A DNA stretch of 64,000 nt. Source: Allochromatium tepidum (lineage in GTDB: Bacteria; Pseudomonadota; Gammaproteobacteria; Chromatiales; Chromatiaceae). The position numbers and the translations under genes were made by a program. Below are positions 1-8,580 of this stretch, one piece after another; the first letter of the stretch is position 1; each line of letters starts with the position of its first letter. The notes under the pieces were generated by a model that saw only the letters and a list, made by a program, of their open reading frames with translations, searched no databases and was not told where the DNA came from. The stretch is taken from the NCBI RefSeq assembly GCF_018409545.1, contig NZ_AP024563.1, positions 2,316,001-2,380,000 of the forward strand, in the 5' to 3' direction.

Positions 1-642
1 ACCGCGCACGGTACCGGCGATGCCGCCGCGATCGACCGGCGGCGTCATCAGGCAACGACCATCCCACAGGAAGACATTGGTCATGGTGCCGCTGACCAGT
101 TCGCCGGTCGACTCGAACATGAGCCCCTCGGCGATGGCCGGATCGTTCCACTCGGCGCGCGCCAGGACCGCGTCCAGACGGTTGAGATGCTTGATACCGG
201 CGAGCACCGGATTGATCGACACGGGTGTCTGACAGTAGCGCACGACCACGCCCTGACGCCGGTCGCGTCCCTGAGCGGACGGCAAGGGATAGGTCAGGAA
301 CAGACGCCGGGGCGAAGCCGGCACCGGCGGCGCATAGCCGCGTCCGCCCTCACCGCGTGACAGGATCAGCTTGAGGATGCCCTCGCGCTGTCCCCAGGTC
401 ACTTCGGCCGCCTCGGCGGCGAGCAGCGTGGTATCCGGCATGTCGATGCCGAGACGCTCCGCGCCCAGGATCAGCCGGTCCATGTGGCGCTGCCACTGAC
501 AGGGATAGCCGGCGGCGAGGCGGATGGTCTCGAACAGACCATCCCCGTAGTGCAGCGCCCGGTCGAGGACCGGGATCCGATCACCGGGCCGGCCATCGAT
601 CAGGATCCGAGACGGGGCGCCGATTCCTGGCGTCATAGCCAT
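1..642 (-). CDS. pabC: Aminodeoxychorismate lyase PabC (3' end outside window)
   Basis: PLP-dependent fold-IV lyase that splits 4-amino-4-deoxychorismate into p-aminobenzoate and pyruvate for folate synthesis in the cytosol. The minus strand encodes about 214 residues before the window edge, so roughly the last 50-60 residues of a usual 270-residue protein are missing. Visible family features are the N-terminal block LHYGDGLFETIR, the PLP lysine in AGIKHLNRLDAVLAR, and the cofactor block FESTGELVSGTMTNVF. Two in-frame ATGs compete. The one at 636 has AGGA about 9 nt upstream and may be the true start; the one at 642 has almost no room for a ribosome site. It follows fabF by about 50 bp in the standard fabF-pabC order, so it is probably the distal gene of the fab operon. 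Confidence 0.93.
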   Translation of the reverse strand, partial: MAMTPGIGAPSRILIDGRPGDRIPVLDRALHYGDGLFETIRLAAGYPCQWQRHMDRLILGAERLGIDMPDTTLLAAEAAEVTWGQREGILKLILSRGEGGRGYAPPVPASPRRLFLTYPLPSAQGRDRRQGVVVRYCQTPVSINPVLAGIKHLNRLDAVLARAEWNDPAIAEGLMFESTGELVSGTMTNVFLWDGRCLMTPPVDRGGIAGTVRG

Positions 643-691
643 GCGTCCTGCCCGACCGCTACCCTGGTCCTGTCTCCGGACGGAGACCGGA

Positions 692-1933
692 TCAGAGACG
701 CCGGAAGATCAGCGTCCCGTTGGTTCCGCCGAAGCCGAACGAGTTGGAGAGCGCGACATCGATCGTCATTTGACGCGCGGTGTTGGGCACGCAATCCAGA
801 TCGCAGTCCGGGTCCGGCGTGTGATAGTTGATGGTCGGCGGCGCGACCTGATCACGGATGGCCAGGATGGTGAAGATGGCCTCCGCGCCGCCGGCCGCGC
901 CCAGCATGTGCCCGGTCATGGACTTGGTCGAGCTGACCGCGAGCTTGTAGGCGTGATCGCCGAAGGCACGCTTGACGGCGCGCGTCTCGGCCACGTCGCC
1001 GGCGGGCGTCGAGGTGCCGTGCGCGTTGATGTACTGGACCTGCTCGGCGTTCAGCCCAGCGTCGTTCAGCGCGAGGTGCATGCACTCGGCTGCGCCCATG
1101 CCGTCCTCGGAGGGCGCGGTCATGTGATAGGCGTCGGAGTTCATGCCGACGCCGACCAGCTCGGCATAGATGGTCGCGCCGCGCGCCTTGGCGTGTTCGT
1201 ACTCTTCGAGTACCACGACACCGGCGCCGTCGCTGAGCACGAAGCCGTCACGATCCTTGTCGAAGGGGCGACTGGCGGCCTCGGGGTCGTCGTTACGGGT
1301 CGAGAGGGCACGCGCGGCGGCGAAGCCACCGAGACCGACCGGCGAGGTCGCCATCTCGGCACCACCGGCCAGCATCACGTCGACATAGCCGTGACGGATC
1401 ATGATCGCCGCCTCGCCGATGTTGTGCGTGCCGGTCGCGCAGGCCGAGACGATCGAATAATTGGGGCCCTTGAGGCCGAACTTGATCGAGAGATTGCCGG
1501 CCACCATGTTGACGATGTTGGCGGGCACGAAGAAGGGCGAGATACGACGCGGCCCCTTCTCGCGATAGACCTCGTAGTTGTTCTCGATGCCGGTGATGCC
1601 GCCGATACCGGAACCGATGGCCACGCCGATGCGCCGACAGTTGGACTCGTTGATCTCCAGTCCGGAATCGGCGATGGCCTGACAGCCGGCCGCCAAGCCG
1701 TAATGGATGAACTTGTCCATCTTCTTGGCGTCTTTTTCCGAGACATAGGGACTCGGATCGAAGCCATAGATCGGACCGCCGAAGCGGGTACTGAACGGGG
1801 CGATATCGAAATGGGTGATCGGTTTGATGCCGCTCTTTCCGGCGAGGATGTTGTCCCACGCGGACTTGACGTCCAGACCAACCGGTGCCACGAGGCCCAA
1901 TCCGGTGACTACTACCCTTCTGCCTGCCATCAC
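692..1933 (-). CDS. fabF: 3-oxoacyl-ACP synthase II (KAS II)
   Basis: Condensing enzyme that elongates acyl-ACP with malonyl-ACP in type II fatty acid synthesis and controls palmitoleate-to-vaccenate elongation. The 413 residues match the family length. The catalytic Cys lies in [11 protein letters not shown] (about residue 165), with the two active-site histidines in [11 protein letters not shown] and [13 protein letters not shown]. The N-terminal [15 protein letters not shown] is typical of KAS II. It starts ATGATG, so the second Met (1930) is equally possible. It lies 108 bp downstream of acpP and upstream of pabC. Confidence 0.97.
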   Translation of the reverse strand: MMAGRRVVVTGLGLVAPVGLDVKSAWDNILAGKSGIKPITHFDIAPFSTRFGGPIYGFDPSPYVSEKDAKKMDKFIHYGLAAGCQAIADSGLEINESNCRRIGVAIGSGIGGITGIENNYEVYREKGPRRISPFFVPANIVNMVAGNLSIKFGLKGPNYSIVSACATGTHNIGEAAIMIRHGYVDVMLAGGAEMATSPVGLGGFAAARALSTRNDDPEAASRPFDKDRDGFVLSDGAGVVVLEEYEHAKARGATIYAELVGVGMNSDAYHMTAPSEDGMGAAECMHLALNDAGLNAEQVQYINAHGTSTPAGDVAETRAVKRAFGDHAYKLAVSSTKSMTGHMLGAAGGAEAIFTILAIRDQVAPPTINYHTPDPDCDLDCVPNTARQMTIDVALSNSFGFGGTNGTLIFRRL

Positions 1934-2041
1934 TTACCTCTATCGTCGTTCAGAACGCCACGTTCGACGAGCCCATGCCGCGCCCTCGTGTCAAGGCCGA
2001 AGCCTGGCGCCTGGCGTGAAATCTATCCGCTCGGCCCGATC

Positions 2042-2278
2042 TCAGGCCTGGTGCGCGTTGATGTAGTCGATGGCCTGTTGGACCGTGGTGATCTTCTCGG
2101 CGTCTTCGTCCGGAATCTCGGTCTCGAACTCCTCCTCGAGGGCCATGACCAGTTCCACGGTGTCGAGCGAGTCCGCTCCCAGATCGTCGACGAAGGACGC
2201 CTCTGGGGTGACTTCTTCTTCCTTCACGCCCAACTGGTCCACCACTATTTTGCGAACTCGGTCTTCAACGCTGCTCAT
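2042..2278 (-). CDS. acpP: Acyl carrier protein
   Basis: Small acidic carrier of the growing acyl chain. The 78 residues contain the 4'-phosphopantetheine site [18 protein letters not shown], with the modified Ser at about position 37. The start is preceded by GGAG about 6 nt upstream. That Shine-Dalgarno begins immediately after the right end of the inserted element at 2288-2676, so the insertion stops only about 9 nt short of the start codon yet leaves the coding sequence and ribosome site usable. acpP must therefore be expressed from read-through across the element or from a promoter upstream of it (candidate at 2728-2756). Confidence 0.97.
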   Translation of the reverse strand: MSSVEDRVRKIVVDQLGVKEEEVTPEASFVDDLGADSLDTVELVMALEEEFETEIPDEDAEKITTVQQAIDYINAHQA

Positions 2279-2287
2279 AAGTTTCTC

Positions 2288-2676
2288 CGCGAGAAACCCC
2301 GTCCTTCAGGGCGGGGAGGGATAGCGGCTGCGACCTCGCAGCCATCGAAATTGGTGCGGGCTTTCCACCTGCCGGGCCGTGAGGCTCTGCCCGTAAGGGC
2401 CTGGTGACGGTGCGGCGTCTCACGACGCGACACGCTCCCCTCGCCAATGTGTGCAACCGGCTCCCGCCTCGCGGCGGCGATCGGAACCTTCGGCGTTTTA
2501 CCTTGCGCCTGCATGATCCCGACCTTCCAGGGTCCGGGACTGAGGAAGCATCCCGGAGTGGGTCTTAGCGACCTGTTGCGCACGTAGCCCCTTTCGACCG
2601 TCCTGGTCAGGCGGGTTGAGGCTGGTCAACCCAGCTTGTTCTCACAAGCTCCGGCCTTCAGGCCGGGGTAGTTGAC
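2288..2676 (-). mobile_element. ISC-like mini-element carrying only an omega RNA, no iscB
   Basis: About 390 bp between fabG and acpP has mobile-element structure but no transposase or nuclease gene. Its right end (2288-2326) is identical over 39 bp to the right end behind iscB at 9966-10004, in opposite orientation. It contains the hairpin CCCCGCCCTGAAGGACGGGG and is preceded by a short stem-loop (GGCTGCGA/TCGCAGCC). The left end begins GTCAACTACCCCGGCC at 2676 and folds into a GGCC-TGAA-GGCC hairpin. Both ends resemble subterminal hairpins of IS200/IS605-type elements. I infer a non-autonomous ISC element mobilised in trans. An open frame of 102 codons inside (2275-2583) looks spurious. Confidence 0.75.
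2327..2676 (-). ncRNA. Putative stand-alone omega RNA (HEARO-type)
   Basis: The minus-strand sequence inside the mini-element is rich in strong hairpins: CCCCGGCC-TGAA-GGCCGG at the left end, GCTTGT-GAGA-ACAAGC just after it, and several further GC stems ending just before the right-end repeat. This layout matches omega RNAs that normally sit directly 5' of iscB. In that family the guide is copied from DNA flanking the left end at the RNA's 5' side; here that would be GAGAGGAATCAATCCT (2692-2677), from the fabG-acpP spacer. There is no nuclease gene within the element. Assignment is from structure and shared ends, not a covariance search. Confidence 0.65.
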
Positions 2677-2727
2677 AGGATTGATTCCTCTCGAATGACA
2701 AAAATCGGCCCCACTGGGCCACGGCGT

Positions 2728-2756
2728 ATTCTAGTGATAAACCAGATGCGATGAAA
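2728..2756 (-). promoter_or_regulatory. Candidate sigma-70 promoter for omega RNA and acpP
   Basis: On the minus strand TTTCAT is separated by 17 nt from TAGAAT. Predicted transcription would start near 2720, run about 45 nt of chromosomal leader containing the putative guide, traverse the omega RNA and continue into acpP. Motif match only. Confidence 0.4.
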
Positions 2757-2830
2757 GCCGAGATCTTCATCGATTCTCGGCATTCAACGTCTTGTTTTGC
2801 AACGAATAACAGAAAAACGCCGATAAAACC

Positions 2831-3571
2831 TCACGCCATGTGCATGCCGCCGTTGACATGCAGGGTCTCGCCGGTGATGTAAGCGCCGCCCGGCGAGGCC
2901 AGGAAGACCACGGCGCCGGCGATCTCTTCCGGCCGGCCGAGCCGCCCGAGCGGGATGGCGCCGAGCAGGGTCTGGCGGTGCGCTTCGGGCAGTTCCTTGG
3001 TCATGTCGGTGTCGATGAAACCGGGCGCGACACAGTTGACCGTGATCCCGCGCGAGCCGACCTCACGCGCCAGCGACTTGGTGAAGCCCATCATGCCGGC
3101 CTTGGCGGCGGCATAGTTGGTCTGACCGGCGTTGCCCATGGACCCGACGACCGAGGCGATGTTGATGATGCGGCCCTTGCGCGCCTTGGTCATGGCACGC
3201 AGACAGCCCTTGGAGAGCCGGTAGAGCGAGGTCAGGTTGGTGTCGATGACCGCGTCCCACTCCTCGTCCTTCATGCGCATCAGCAGGTTGTCGCGGGTGA
3301 TGCCGGCGTTGTTGACCAGGATGCTCGGTGCGCCGAGACGCTCGGTGATCTGAGCGAGAGCCGCCTCGACGGAAGCCGAGTCCGAGACGTTCAGCACCAG
3401 TCCCATGCCCTGATAGCCGGCATCGGTCAGCGCCTGTTCGATGGCCTGAGCACCGGATTCGGTGGTCGCGGTGCCGACGACAGCCGCACCCTGTTCGGCC
3501 AGCGCCATGGCGATGGCGCGTCCGATTCCACGCGAAGCGCCGGTGACCAGCGCGATTTCACCCTTAAGCAT
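2831..3571 (-). CDS. fabG: 3-oxoacyl-ACP reductase
   Basis: NADPH-dependent short-chain dehydrogenase that reduces 3-oxoacyl-ACP. The 246 residues carry the cofactor motif TGASRGIG (residues 10-17), NNAG (87-90) and the catalytic triad Ser140, Tyr153, Lys157 in the YAAAK motif. The C-terminal GETLHVNGGMHMA is standard for FabG. It overlaps the 3' end of fabD by 8 bp, so the two are translationally coupled. Downstream lies the 552-bp spacer with the omega-RNA element. Confidence 0.97.
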   Translation of the reverse strand: MLKGEIALVTGASRGIGRAIAMALAEQGAAVVGTATTESGAQAIEQALTDAGYQGMGLVLNVSDSASVEAALAQITERLGAPSILVNNAGITRDNLLMRMKDEEWDAVIDTNLTSLYRLSKGCLRAMTKARKGRIINIASVVGSMGNAGQTNYAAAKAGMMGFTKSLAREVGSRGITVNCVAPGFIDTDMTKELPEAHRQTLLGAIPLGRLGRPEEIAGAVVFLASPGGAYITGETLHVNGGMHMA

Positions 3572-4508
3572 TCGAGGTTGCCTCCAGTGCCGCCTCCAGC
3601 GTCTTCGGATCGAAGACCGGCAGCGTCGTCAGATTGTCAGCGATGCGTTTGTTCAACCCGGTCAGCACCTTGCCCGGACCGCATTCGAGTGCGGTCGTCA
3701 CGCCCTGCGCAGCCACCGAGGCGACCGTCTCGACCCAGCGCACCGGGCTGTAGAGCTGCTCGACCAGCAGGCGGCGCAGCGACTCGACGTCCTCGGCCGG
3801 AGCGACGTTGACGTTATGAATCACAGGCACGCCCGGCACGGCCAGCGCCACATCGGCCAGCCGCTCGGCCAGCCGGTCAGCCGCCGGGCGCATCAGAGCG
3901 CAGTGCGAGGGCACGCTCACCGGTAGCGGTAGCGCACGCTTGGCCCCAGCCGCCTTGGCCGCATCGATGGCACGCGCGACGGCGGCCGCCGAACCGGCGA
4001 TCACGACCTGACCGGGCGAGTTGAAATTGACGGCGGACAGCACTTCACCCTGGGCCTGTTCGGCACAGAGGGCCACGACCTGCGCATCCTCCAGTCCGAG
4101 CACGGCGGCCATGGCGCCCTCACCCGCCGGCACGGCCTCCTGCATGAAGCGCGCACGATCGGCGGCGAGCCGGATACCGTCGGCAAAGCCCAGCGCACCC
4201 GCCGCGACCAGTGCCGCGTACTCGCCGAGACTGTGCCCGGCCATCATGGTCGCCGGACGCCCGCCCGACTGCTGCCAGACGCGCCACACGGCGACACCGG
4301 CGGCGAGCATCGCCGGCTGAGTGTTCTCGGTGCGATCCAGATCCTCCTTCGGACCCTGACCGACCAGCGACCAGAGATCGCGCCCGAGCGCGTCCGAGGC
4401 TTCCTCGAAGGTGTGCTTGACACTCGGATGGGACTCGGCGAGCGCGTCGAGCATGCCGACCGCTTGCGAACCCTGACCGGGAAAGAAGACAGCGAGTTGT
4501 TGCGTCAT
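3564..4508 (-). CDS. fabD: Malonyl-CoA:ACP transacylase
   Basis: Transfers malonyl from CoA to ACP. The 314 residues include the N-terminal GQGSQ, the nucleophile elbow GHSLGEYAAL (Ser93) and the catalytic His in VPSHCALM (about residue 202). It lies between fabH (68 bp upstream) and fabG (8-bp overlap) in the usual fabH-fabD-fabG order. Confidence 0.97.
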   Translation of the reverse strand: MTQQLAVFFPGQGSQAVGMLDALAESHPSVKHTFEEASDALGRDLWSLVGQGPKEDLDRTENTQPAMLAAGVAVWRVWQQSGGRPATMMAGHSLGEYAALVAAGALGFADGIRLAADRARFMQEAVPAGEGAMAAVLGLEDAQVVALCAEQAQGEVLSAVNFNSPGQVVIAGSAAAVARAIDAAKAAGAKRALPLPVSVPSHCALMRPAADRLAERLADVALAVPGVPVIHNVNVAPAEDVESLRRLLVEQLYSPVRWVETVASVAAQGVTTALECGPGKVLTGLNKRIADNLTTLPVFDPKTLEAALEATSNA

Positions 4509-4576
4509 GGGCCTTGCAGAATCGTTCAGTGGTCGATGGTCACGAGCCGCGCGTCTGCGCTCGGCTCAAGGTGGAA

Positions 4577-5533
4577 TCAATAGCGAACGAGCACCGAGCC
4601 CCAAGTGAACCCGCCGCCGAAGGCTTCCATCAGCAGCGTCTCGCCGCGCCGGATGCGCCCATCGCGCACCGCCTGATCGAAGGCCAGCGGAATCGAGGCC
4701 GATGACGTATTGCCATGCTCGGCGACGGTCACGATCACGCGCTCCATCGGTAGGTCGAGCTTGCGCGCCGTGGCCTGGATGATGCGGATGTTGGCCTGAT
4801 GCGGGATCAGCCAGTCGATGTCGTCCTTGGTCATCCCGTTGGCTTCCAGGGTCTCGTCGACGATGCGCCCGAGCGTGGTGACGGCGAACCGGAACACCTC
4901 GTTGCCGCGCATCTCCAGCGCCGCCAGATCGGGCCGACCGTTGCCGTGACCGCCCGGAACCTGGAGCAGATCCTTGTAGGCACCATCGGCGTGGATATGG
5001 GTCGAGATGATGCCCGGCTCGTCGGCCGCGCCCAGCACCACGGCGCCCGCGCCATCGCCGAACAGCACGCAGGTGGTGCGATCGTTCCAGTCGAGGAGTC
5101 GCGAGATGGTCTCGGCGCCGACGACCAGCACATGCCGGGCCGCGCCGGTACGGATGTATTTGTCGGCCACGTCCATCGCATAGACGAAGCCGGCGCAGAC
5201 CGCCTGGAGATCGAAGGCCGGACAACCATGCACGTCCAGCCGCTGCTGGAGCAGACAGGCGGTGCTCGGAAAGAATTGATCGGGCGTGGTGGTCGCGACC
5301 AGGATCAGATCCAGATCGGCCGGATCGAGACCGGCGGCCTCCAGCGCCCGGCGTGAGGCGATCTCGGCCAGATCGCAGCAACTCTCGCCCTCGGACGCCA
5401 GATGACGCTTCTCGATGCCGGTGCGTTCACGAATCCAGCTATCCGTGGTATCGACGATCGCTTCCAGATCGGCGTTGGTCATGACCCGGCTGGGCAGATA
5501 GCCCCCGGTCCCGAGGATGCGGGAGAACTTCAT
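4577..5533 (-). CDS. fabH: 3-oxoacyl-ACP synthase III (KAS III)
   Basis: Initiates fatty acid synthesis by condensing acetyl-CoA with malonyl-ACP. The 318 residues show Cys113 in LQAVCAGFVYAM, His in PHQANIRI and Asn in EHGNTSSASIP, the complete Cys-His-Asn triad. Its start overlaps the plsX stop by one base, implying coupled translation. Confidence 0.97.
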   Translation of the reverse strand: MKFSRILGTGGYLPSRVMTNADLEAIVDTTDSWIRERTGIEKRHLASEGESCCDLAEIASRRALEAAGLDPADLDLILVATTTPDQFFPSTACLLQQRLDVHGCPAFDLQAVCAGFVYAMDVADKYIRTGAARHVLVVGAETISRLLDWNDRTTCVLFGDGAGAVVLGAADEPGIISTHIHADGAYKDLLQVPGGHGNGRPDLAALEMRGNEVFRFAVTTLGRIVDETLEANGMTKDDIDWLIPHQANIRIIQATARKLDLPMERVIVTVAEHGNTSSASIPLAFDQAVRDGRIRRGETLLMEAFGGGFTWGSVLVRY

Positions 5534-6618
5534 CAGGCCGATTCCCTGTACTGTTCAGTGTCGAGATGACGCCCGACTTGATCGCCGATGCGTTGCGGGA
5601 TGTTGGCGTGGATCTCCTTCTCGGCGATATAGATCGCGTTCTCGAAGGCGATCTCGTCGGCCCCGCCGTGACTCTTGACCACGATGCCGCGCAGACCCAG
5701 CAGACTCGCTCCGTTGTAGCGGCGCGGGTCCATGTCGCGGCGGAACTTCTTGAGGATCGGCAATGCAATCAGACCGGCCAGACGGGTCAGCAGGTTGCGC
5801 TTGAACTGCGCCGACAGCGACTGACCGATGAACTTGGCCACGCCCTCGCTGCTCTTGAGCGCGACGTTGCCGACGAAGCCGTCGCTGACCACGACGTCGA
5901 GATCGTCGAGATAGATGCCGTTGCCCTCGACATAGCCGACATAGTTGAGGTTACTGCGTGCCAGCCATTCGTGGGCCTGCTTGACCTGCTCGTTGCCCTT
6001 GATCTCTTCCTGCCCGATGTTGAGCAGCGCGACCTTGGGACGTTCGATGCCGTCGACGGCCGAGACCAGCTCGCTGCCCATGACGGCGAACTGGAACAGA
6101 TGCTCGGCGGTGCAGTCGACGTTGGCGCCGAGATCGAGCATGTGAGTATGCCCGTGGAGCGAGGGCACGGCGGTGCAGATGGCCGGCCGGTCGATGTGCG
6201 GCAGGGTCTTGAGCACGAAACGCGCCGTGGCCATGAGGGCGCCGGTGTTGCCGGCACTGACACAGGCTTGAGCCTCGCCGTCCTTGACCAGATCGATGGC
6301 CACCCGCATCGAGGAATCTTTCTTGCCGCGCAGCGCCTTGGACGGCGACTCGTCCATCCCGACTTCCTGAGTCGTATGACGGATGCGCAGCCGGTCGCGT
6401 GAAGCGTCGCCGAGCAGCGAGATGATGCGCGCCTCATCGCCGACCAGGATCAGATCGACGTGCGGATTGTCGGCCAGATAGCGCAGGGCCGCCGGAACCA
6501 CGACCTGGGGGCCGTGATCCCCGCCCATGGCGTCCAGGGCGATCGTGCAACGGGGTTTCGCGGCGCCGGAGCGCTCGTCCCTGGATTGCACGACGCTGAA
6601 GCGGCCCGGCGCCGACAT
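5533..6618 (-). CDS. plsX: Phosphate acyltransferase PlsX
   Basis: Converts acyl-ACP to acyl-phosphate, the donor for PlsY in phospholipid synthesis. The chosen start (MSAPGRF) overlaps the rpmF stop as TGATG and gives 361 residues, close to the family's usual 350. An upstream extension of the frame to 6852 only reads rpmF out of frame. Conserved blocks include [13 protein letters not shown] and [11 protein letters not shown]. Gene order rpmF-plsX-fabH is the standard proteobacterial arrangement. Confidence 0.95.
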   Translation of the reverse strand: MSAPGRFSVVQSRDERSGAAKPRCTIALDAMGGDHGPQVVVPAALRYLADNPHVDLILVGDEARIISLLGDASRDRLRIRHTTQEVGMDESPSKALRGKKDSSMRVAIDLVKDGEAQACVSAGNTGALMATARFVLKTLPHIDRPAICTAVPSLHGHTHMLDLGANVDCTAEHLFQFAVMGSELVSAVDGIERPKVALLNIGQEEIKGNEQVKQAHEWLARSNLNYVGYVEGNGIYLDDLDVVVSDGFVGNVALKSSEGVAKFIGQSLSAQFKRNLLTRLAGLIALPILKKFRRDMDPRRYNGASLLGLRGIVVKSHGGADEIAFENAIYIAEKEIHANIPQRIGDQVGRHLDTEQYRESA

Positions 6619-6794
6619 CACTCGGCCCGATCCAGAACCTTGCGGCCGCGATAGAACCCGTCGGCCGTGATGTGATGACGGCGATGGGTCTCGCCGCTGG
6701 TCGGATCGACCGACAGGGTCGGCTTGGTCAGGGCATCGTGCGAACGGCGCATGCCGCGCTTGGAAGGGGTCTTGCGATTCTGTTGGACGGCCAT
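6618..6794 (-). CDS. rpmF: Ribosomal protein L32
   Basis: A 58-residue basic protein beginning [20 protein letters not shown] and ending [12 protein letters not shown]. It lacks the zinc-binding cysteines found in some L32 proteins, as is usual in gammaproteobacteria. Its stop overlaps the plsX start (TGATG), coupling ribosome and membrane lipid synthesis genes in one transcript with yceD upstream. Confidence 0.96.
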   Translation of the reverse strand: MAVQQNRKTPSKRGMRRSHDALTKPTLSVDPTSGETHRRHHITADGFYRGRKVLDRAE

Positions 6795-6856
6795 TGGTAC
6801 TCTCCAGTGTGGGAGGTGCGCGGAACCCGGCCGCCTCCCGGTCGTGTGTCAAAAAT

Positions 6857-7417
6857 CTATTGTTGCTTCAGGCGTTCGAGGACGGCGAATGGGTTGGGCG
6901 CTCGCTCCGGCTCCTCGGCGGACGGGCGATCCGGTTCGGACACCGGGCTCCCGTCGCCGCTCGCCGGCTCGGGTGCCCGGCACTCGCCGACCGGATGCCG
7001 GGGAAACGGCGGGATTGCGAGCAGGAGCTCGTCTTCGATGAGCTCGAACGGATCGAGACTGTCGTCCGTCACCACCAGCGTCTCATAACCGTTATCGTTC
7101 TCGGACGCCCTGGTGTTCGGTTCGACCCGCACCAGACGCAGCGCCAGAGGCGCGTCCAGATCGAGCCAAAAGTCGCTCAGACAGCGCTGACAGAGCAGGC
7201 GCAACCGCACCCGCGCCCAGCCTTCGAGGACCGGCCCCCGCTGTGCGTCGCGTCCGAAGTCGAGTCGATACGTGACCGGCGCCGGTGTCTCGCCCTCGTC
7301 GAAACTCCCGACCTCCAGCAGTCTGGGAAAGCGCGTCAAGGTCAACTCACCCGCGAACGACAGGCCGTTCTTGGCGGCGCGCCAGGGGTCGATATGATCA
7401 GGCAGGACGGTCGACAT
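6857..7417 (-). CDS. yceD: YceD/DUF177 protein, 23S rRNA accumulation factor
   Basis: The 186-residue protein has the DUF177 signature around [23 protein letters not shown], with a C-x2-C pair, and an acidic block [15 protein letters not shown]. Family members upstream of rpmF affect 23S rRNA accumulation in E. coli and plants; the exact mechanism is unsettled. It is the first gene of the fab block, 62 bp before rpmF. The C-terminal 40 residues are Pro/Glu-rich and probably disordered. Confidence 0.93.
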   Translation of the reverse strand: MSTVLPDHIDPWRAAKNGLSFAGELTLTRFPRLLEVGSFDEGETPAPVTYRLDFGRDAQRGPVLEGWARVRLRLLCQRCLSDFWLDLDAPLALRLVRVEPNTRASENDNGYETLVVTDDSLDPFELIEDELLLAIPPFPRHPVGECRAPEPASGDGSPVSEPDRPSAEEPERAPNPFAVLERLKQQ

Positions 7418-7488
7418 AAGCGTGCAAGCCTAACCGATGGCCAAGACCCGCGTCAATCGACGACGACAGTTGAAATCGGGACGCCCAC

Positions 7489-7541
7489 AAAAAAACTCCC
7501 CCGGCCTCTCGGCGGACCTCAGTCGACCGAGAAGCCGGGGG
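7489..7541 (-). terminator. Strong rho-independent terminator, minus strand
   Basis: A 15-bp stem (7498-7512 with 7527-7541; CCCCCGGC arms) with one mismatch is followed on the minus strand by a run of seven T. It lies 72 bp upstream of yceD, so it separates the fab operon from whatever is transcribed leftward from the response-regulator side. Confidence 0.85.
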
Positions 7542-7807
7542 TATGTGAGTGGATGAACGCGCTCTGTCACGGTGCCGGCCTGGAGATCCAGTTTCGGACG
7601 GCGGGCGCCGTGGGGCGCGATTTCGTGTGTCGGGCCTGCGGTCGGGCGGACCCGGCCGAGGCAGCTCCTCGTCTTCTTCTCTTTGTCCGCGAGCCTGGCG
7701 ATCGATGATCGGTAATTTCAATCGCCTGCATTGAGAAATTAGAATAGACGAGGCGCCCGGAAGGAGCTATCCGTAGGATCACTCAGTTGACGGCGAACAC
7801 TCCGTGG
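7542..7807 (-). other. Unassigned 266-bp stretch ending in a terminator
   Basis: Between the response regulator and the terminator there is no recognised gene. A 71-codon minus frame (7567-7782) has no familiar motif and is Arg/Pro-rich, typical of a chance frame in GC-rich DNA. Either this is the long 3' UTR of the regulator or it encodes a small RNA ending at the terminator; the sequence does not decide. Confidence 0.4.
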
Positions 7808-8446
7808 TCAGGCGCCGTTCGTAGTCGAGCGCGCGGCACTGGCCTGACAGACGGCCGACATCCGGCACAGTTCGGCCAGGTTGGCGGCGCCCATCTTCTC
7901 CATCATGCGCGCGCGGTGGTTCTCGACGGTGCGCGGGCTGATGCCGAGCTGACGCGCGATGTCCTTGTTGGTCAGGCCGCGCGTGGTCAGGGTCAGAACC
8001 TCGTGCTCGCGCGGGGTCAACTGCCGGAAACGTTCGAGGATGTCGTGTTCGGTCGCGGCCTCCTCGCGCCGGCGGCGGTCCTCGGCGAAGGCATCCTCGA
8101 TGCGCTGCAACAAACGCTCAGTGCTGGCCGGCTTTTCGAGGAAATCGATCGCGCCGCCCTGGATGGCGCGCACCGTGGTCGGTACGTCGCCGAAGGCCGA
8201 GAGAAAGATGATCGGCAGCAGGGCACCGCGTTCCAGCAGCTCGCTTTGCAGATCCAGCCCGGTCATGTCCGGCATGCGCTGGTCGAGCACCAGACAGCCG
8301 CGCGCATCGGGCGCGAAGTCGGCGAGAAAGGCGGCGGGCGTGGGGAAACTGCGTACCGGGTAACCGGCCAGTTCCAGGATCAGCGTCAGCGAGTCGCGCA
8401 TTCCCTGATCGTCGTCCACCAGAAAGACGGTTTGGGCTTCAGTCAT
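7808..8446 (-). CDS. FixJ/NarL-family response regulator, orphan
   Basis: A 212-residue two-domain regulator. The receiver has acidic residues VDDDQ, phospho-acceptor Asp55 in CLVLDQRMPDMTGL, and conserved Lys in FLEKPAS. The C-terminal LuxR-type helix-turn-helix reads LTPREHEVLTLTTRGLTNK and ISPRTVENHRARMMEK. This is the FixJ/TtrR subfamily. The start at ATG 8446 is chosen because MTEAQTVFLVDDDQ is the normal receiver beginning; the frame extends to 8497 without support. No sensor kinase is adjacent in the window, so signal and targets are unknown. The iscB gene is divergent from it. Confidence 0.9.
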   Translation of the reverse strand: MTEAQTVFLVDDDQGMRDSLTLILELAGYPVRSFPTPAAFLADFAPDARGCLVLDQRMPDMTGLDLQSELLERGALLPIIFLSAFGDVPTTVRAIQGGAIDFLEKPASTERLLQRIEDAFAEDRRRREEAATEHDILERFRQLTPREHEVLTLTTRGLTNKDIARQLGISPRTVENHRARMMEKMGAANLAELCRMSAVCQASAARSTTNGA

Positions 8447-8508
8447 GGTCCAAAGCCCGGTCCAGAGCAACAGCACACATCCGTCAGAACTCTCCAAAAC
8501 CGCTTTTA

Positions 8509-8522
8509 GGTAGAACTACGTA
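8509..8522 (-). promoter_or_regulatory. Candidate FixJ-type operator
   Basis: TACGTAGTTCTACC on the minus strand lies 63 nt upstream of the regulator start. It resembles the FixJ box as I recall it (GTA-M-GTAG-TTTCCC). It could serve autoregulation or mark a divergent target promoter now occupied by iscB. Single occurrence, motif match only. Confidence 0.35.
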
Positions 8523-8580
8523 TAGCATGTTGGTTTCGTTTGTAAAACGACCGCCGATCGGTTCGCGTCGGCTGACACAG

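Noticed and set aside
641-2407. 588-codon plus-strand open frame opposite fabF and acpP
   Set aside because: GC-rich DNA gives long antisense frames. fabF and acpP on the other strand have full motifs; this frame has none.
2275-2583. 102-codon minus frame that could be called a hypothetical protein
   Set aside because: It lies inside the omega-RNA element, is rich in Arg/Pro/Gly and changes with the hairpins; annotators often call such frames in omega RNAs. No protein motif seen.
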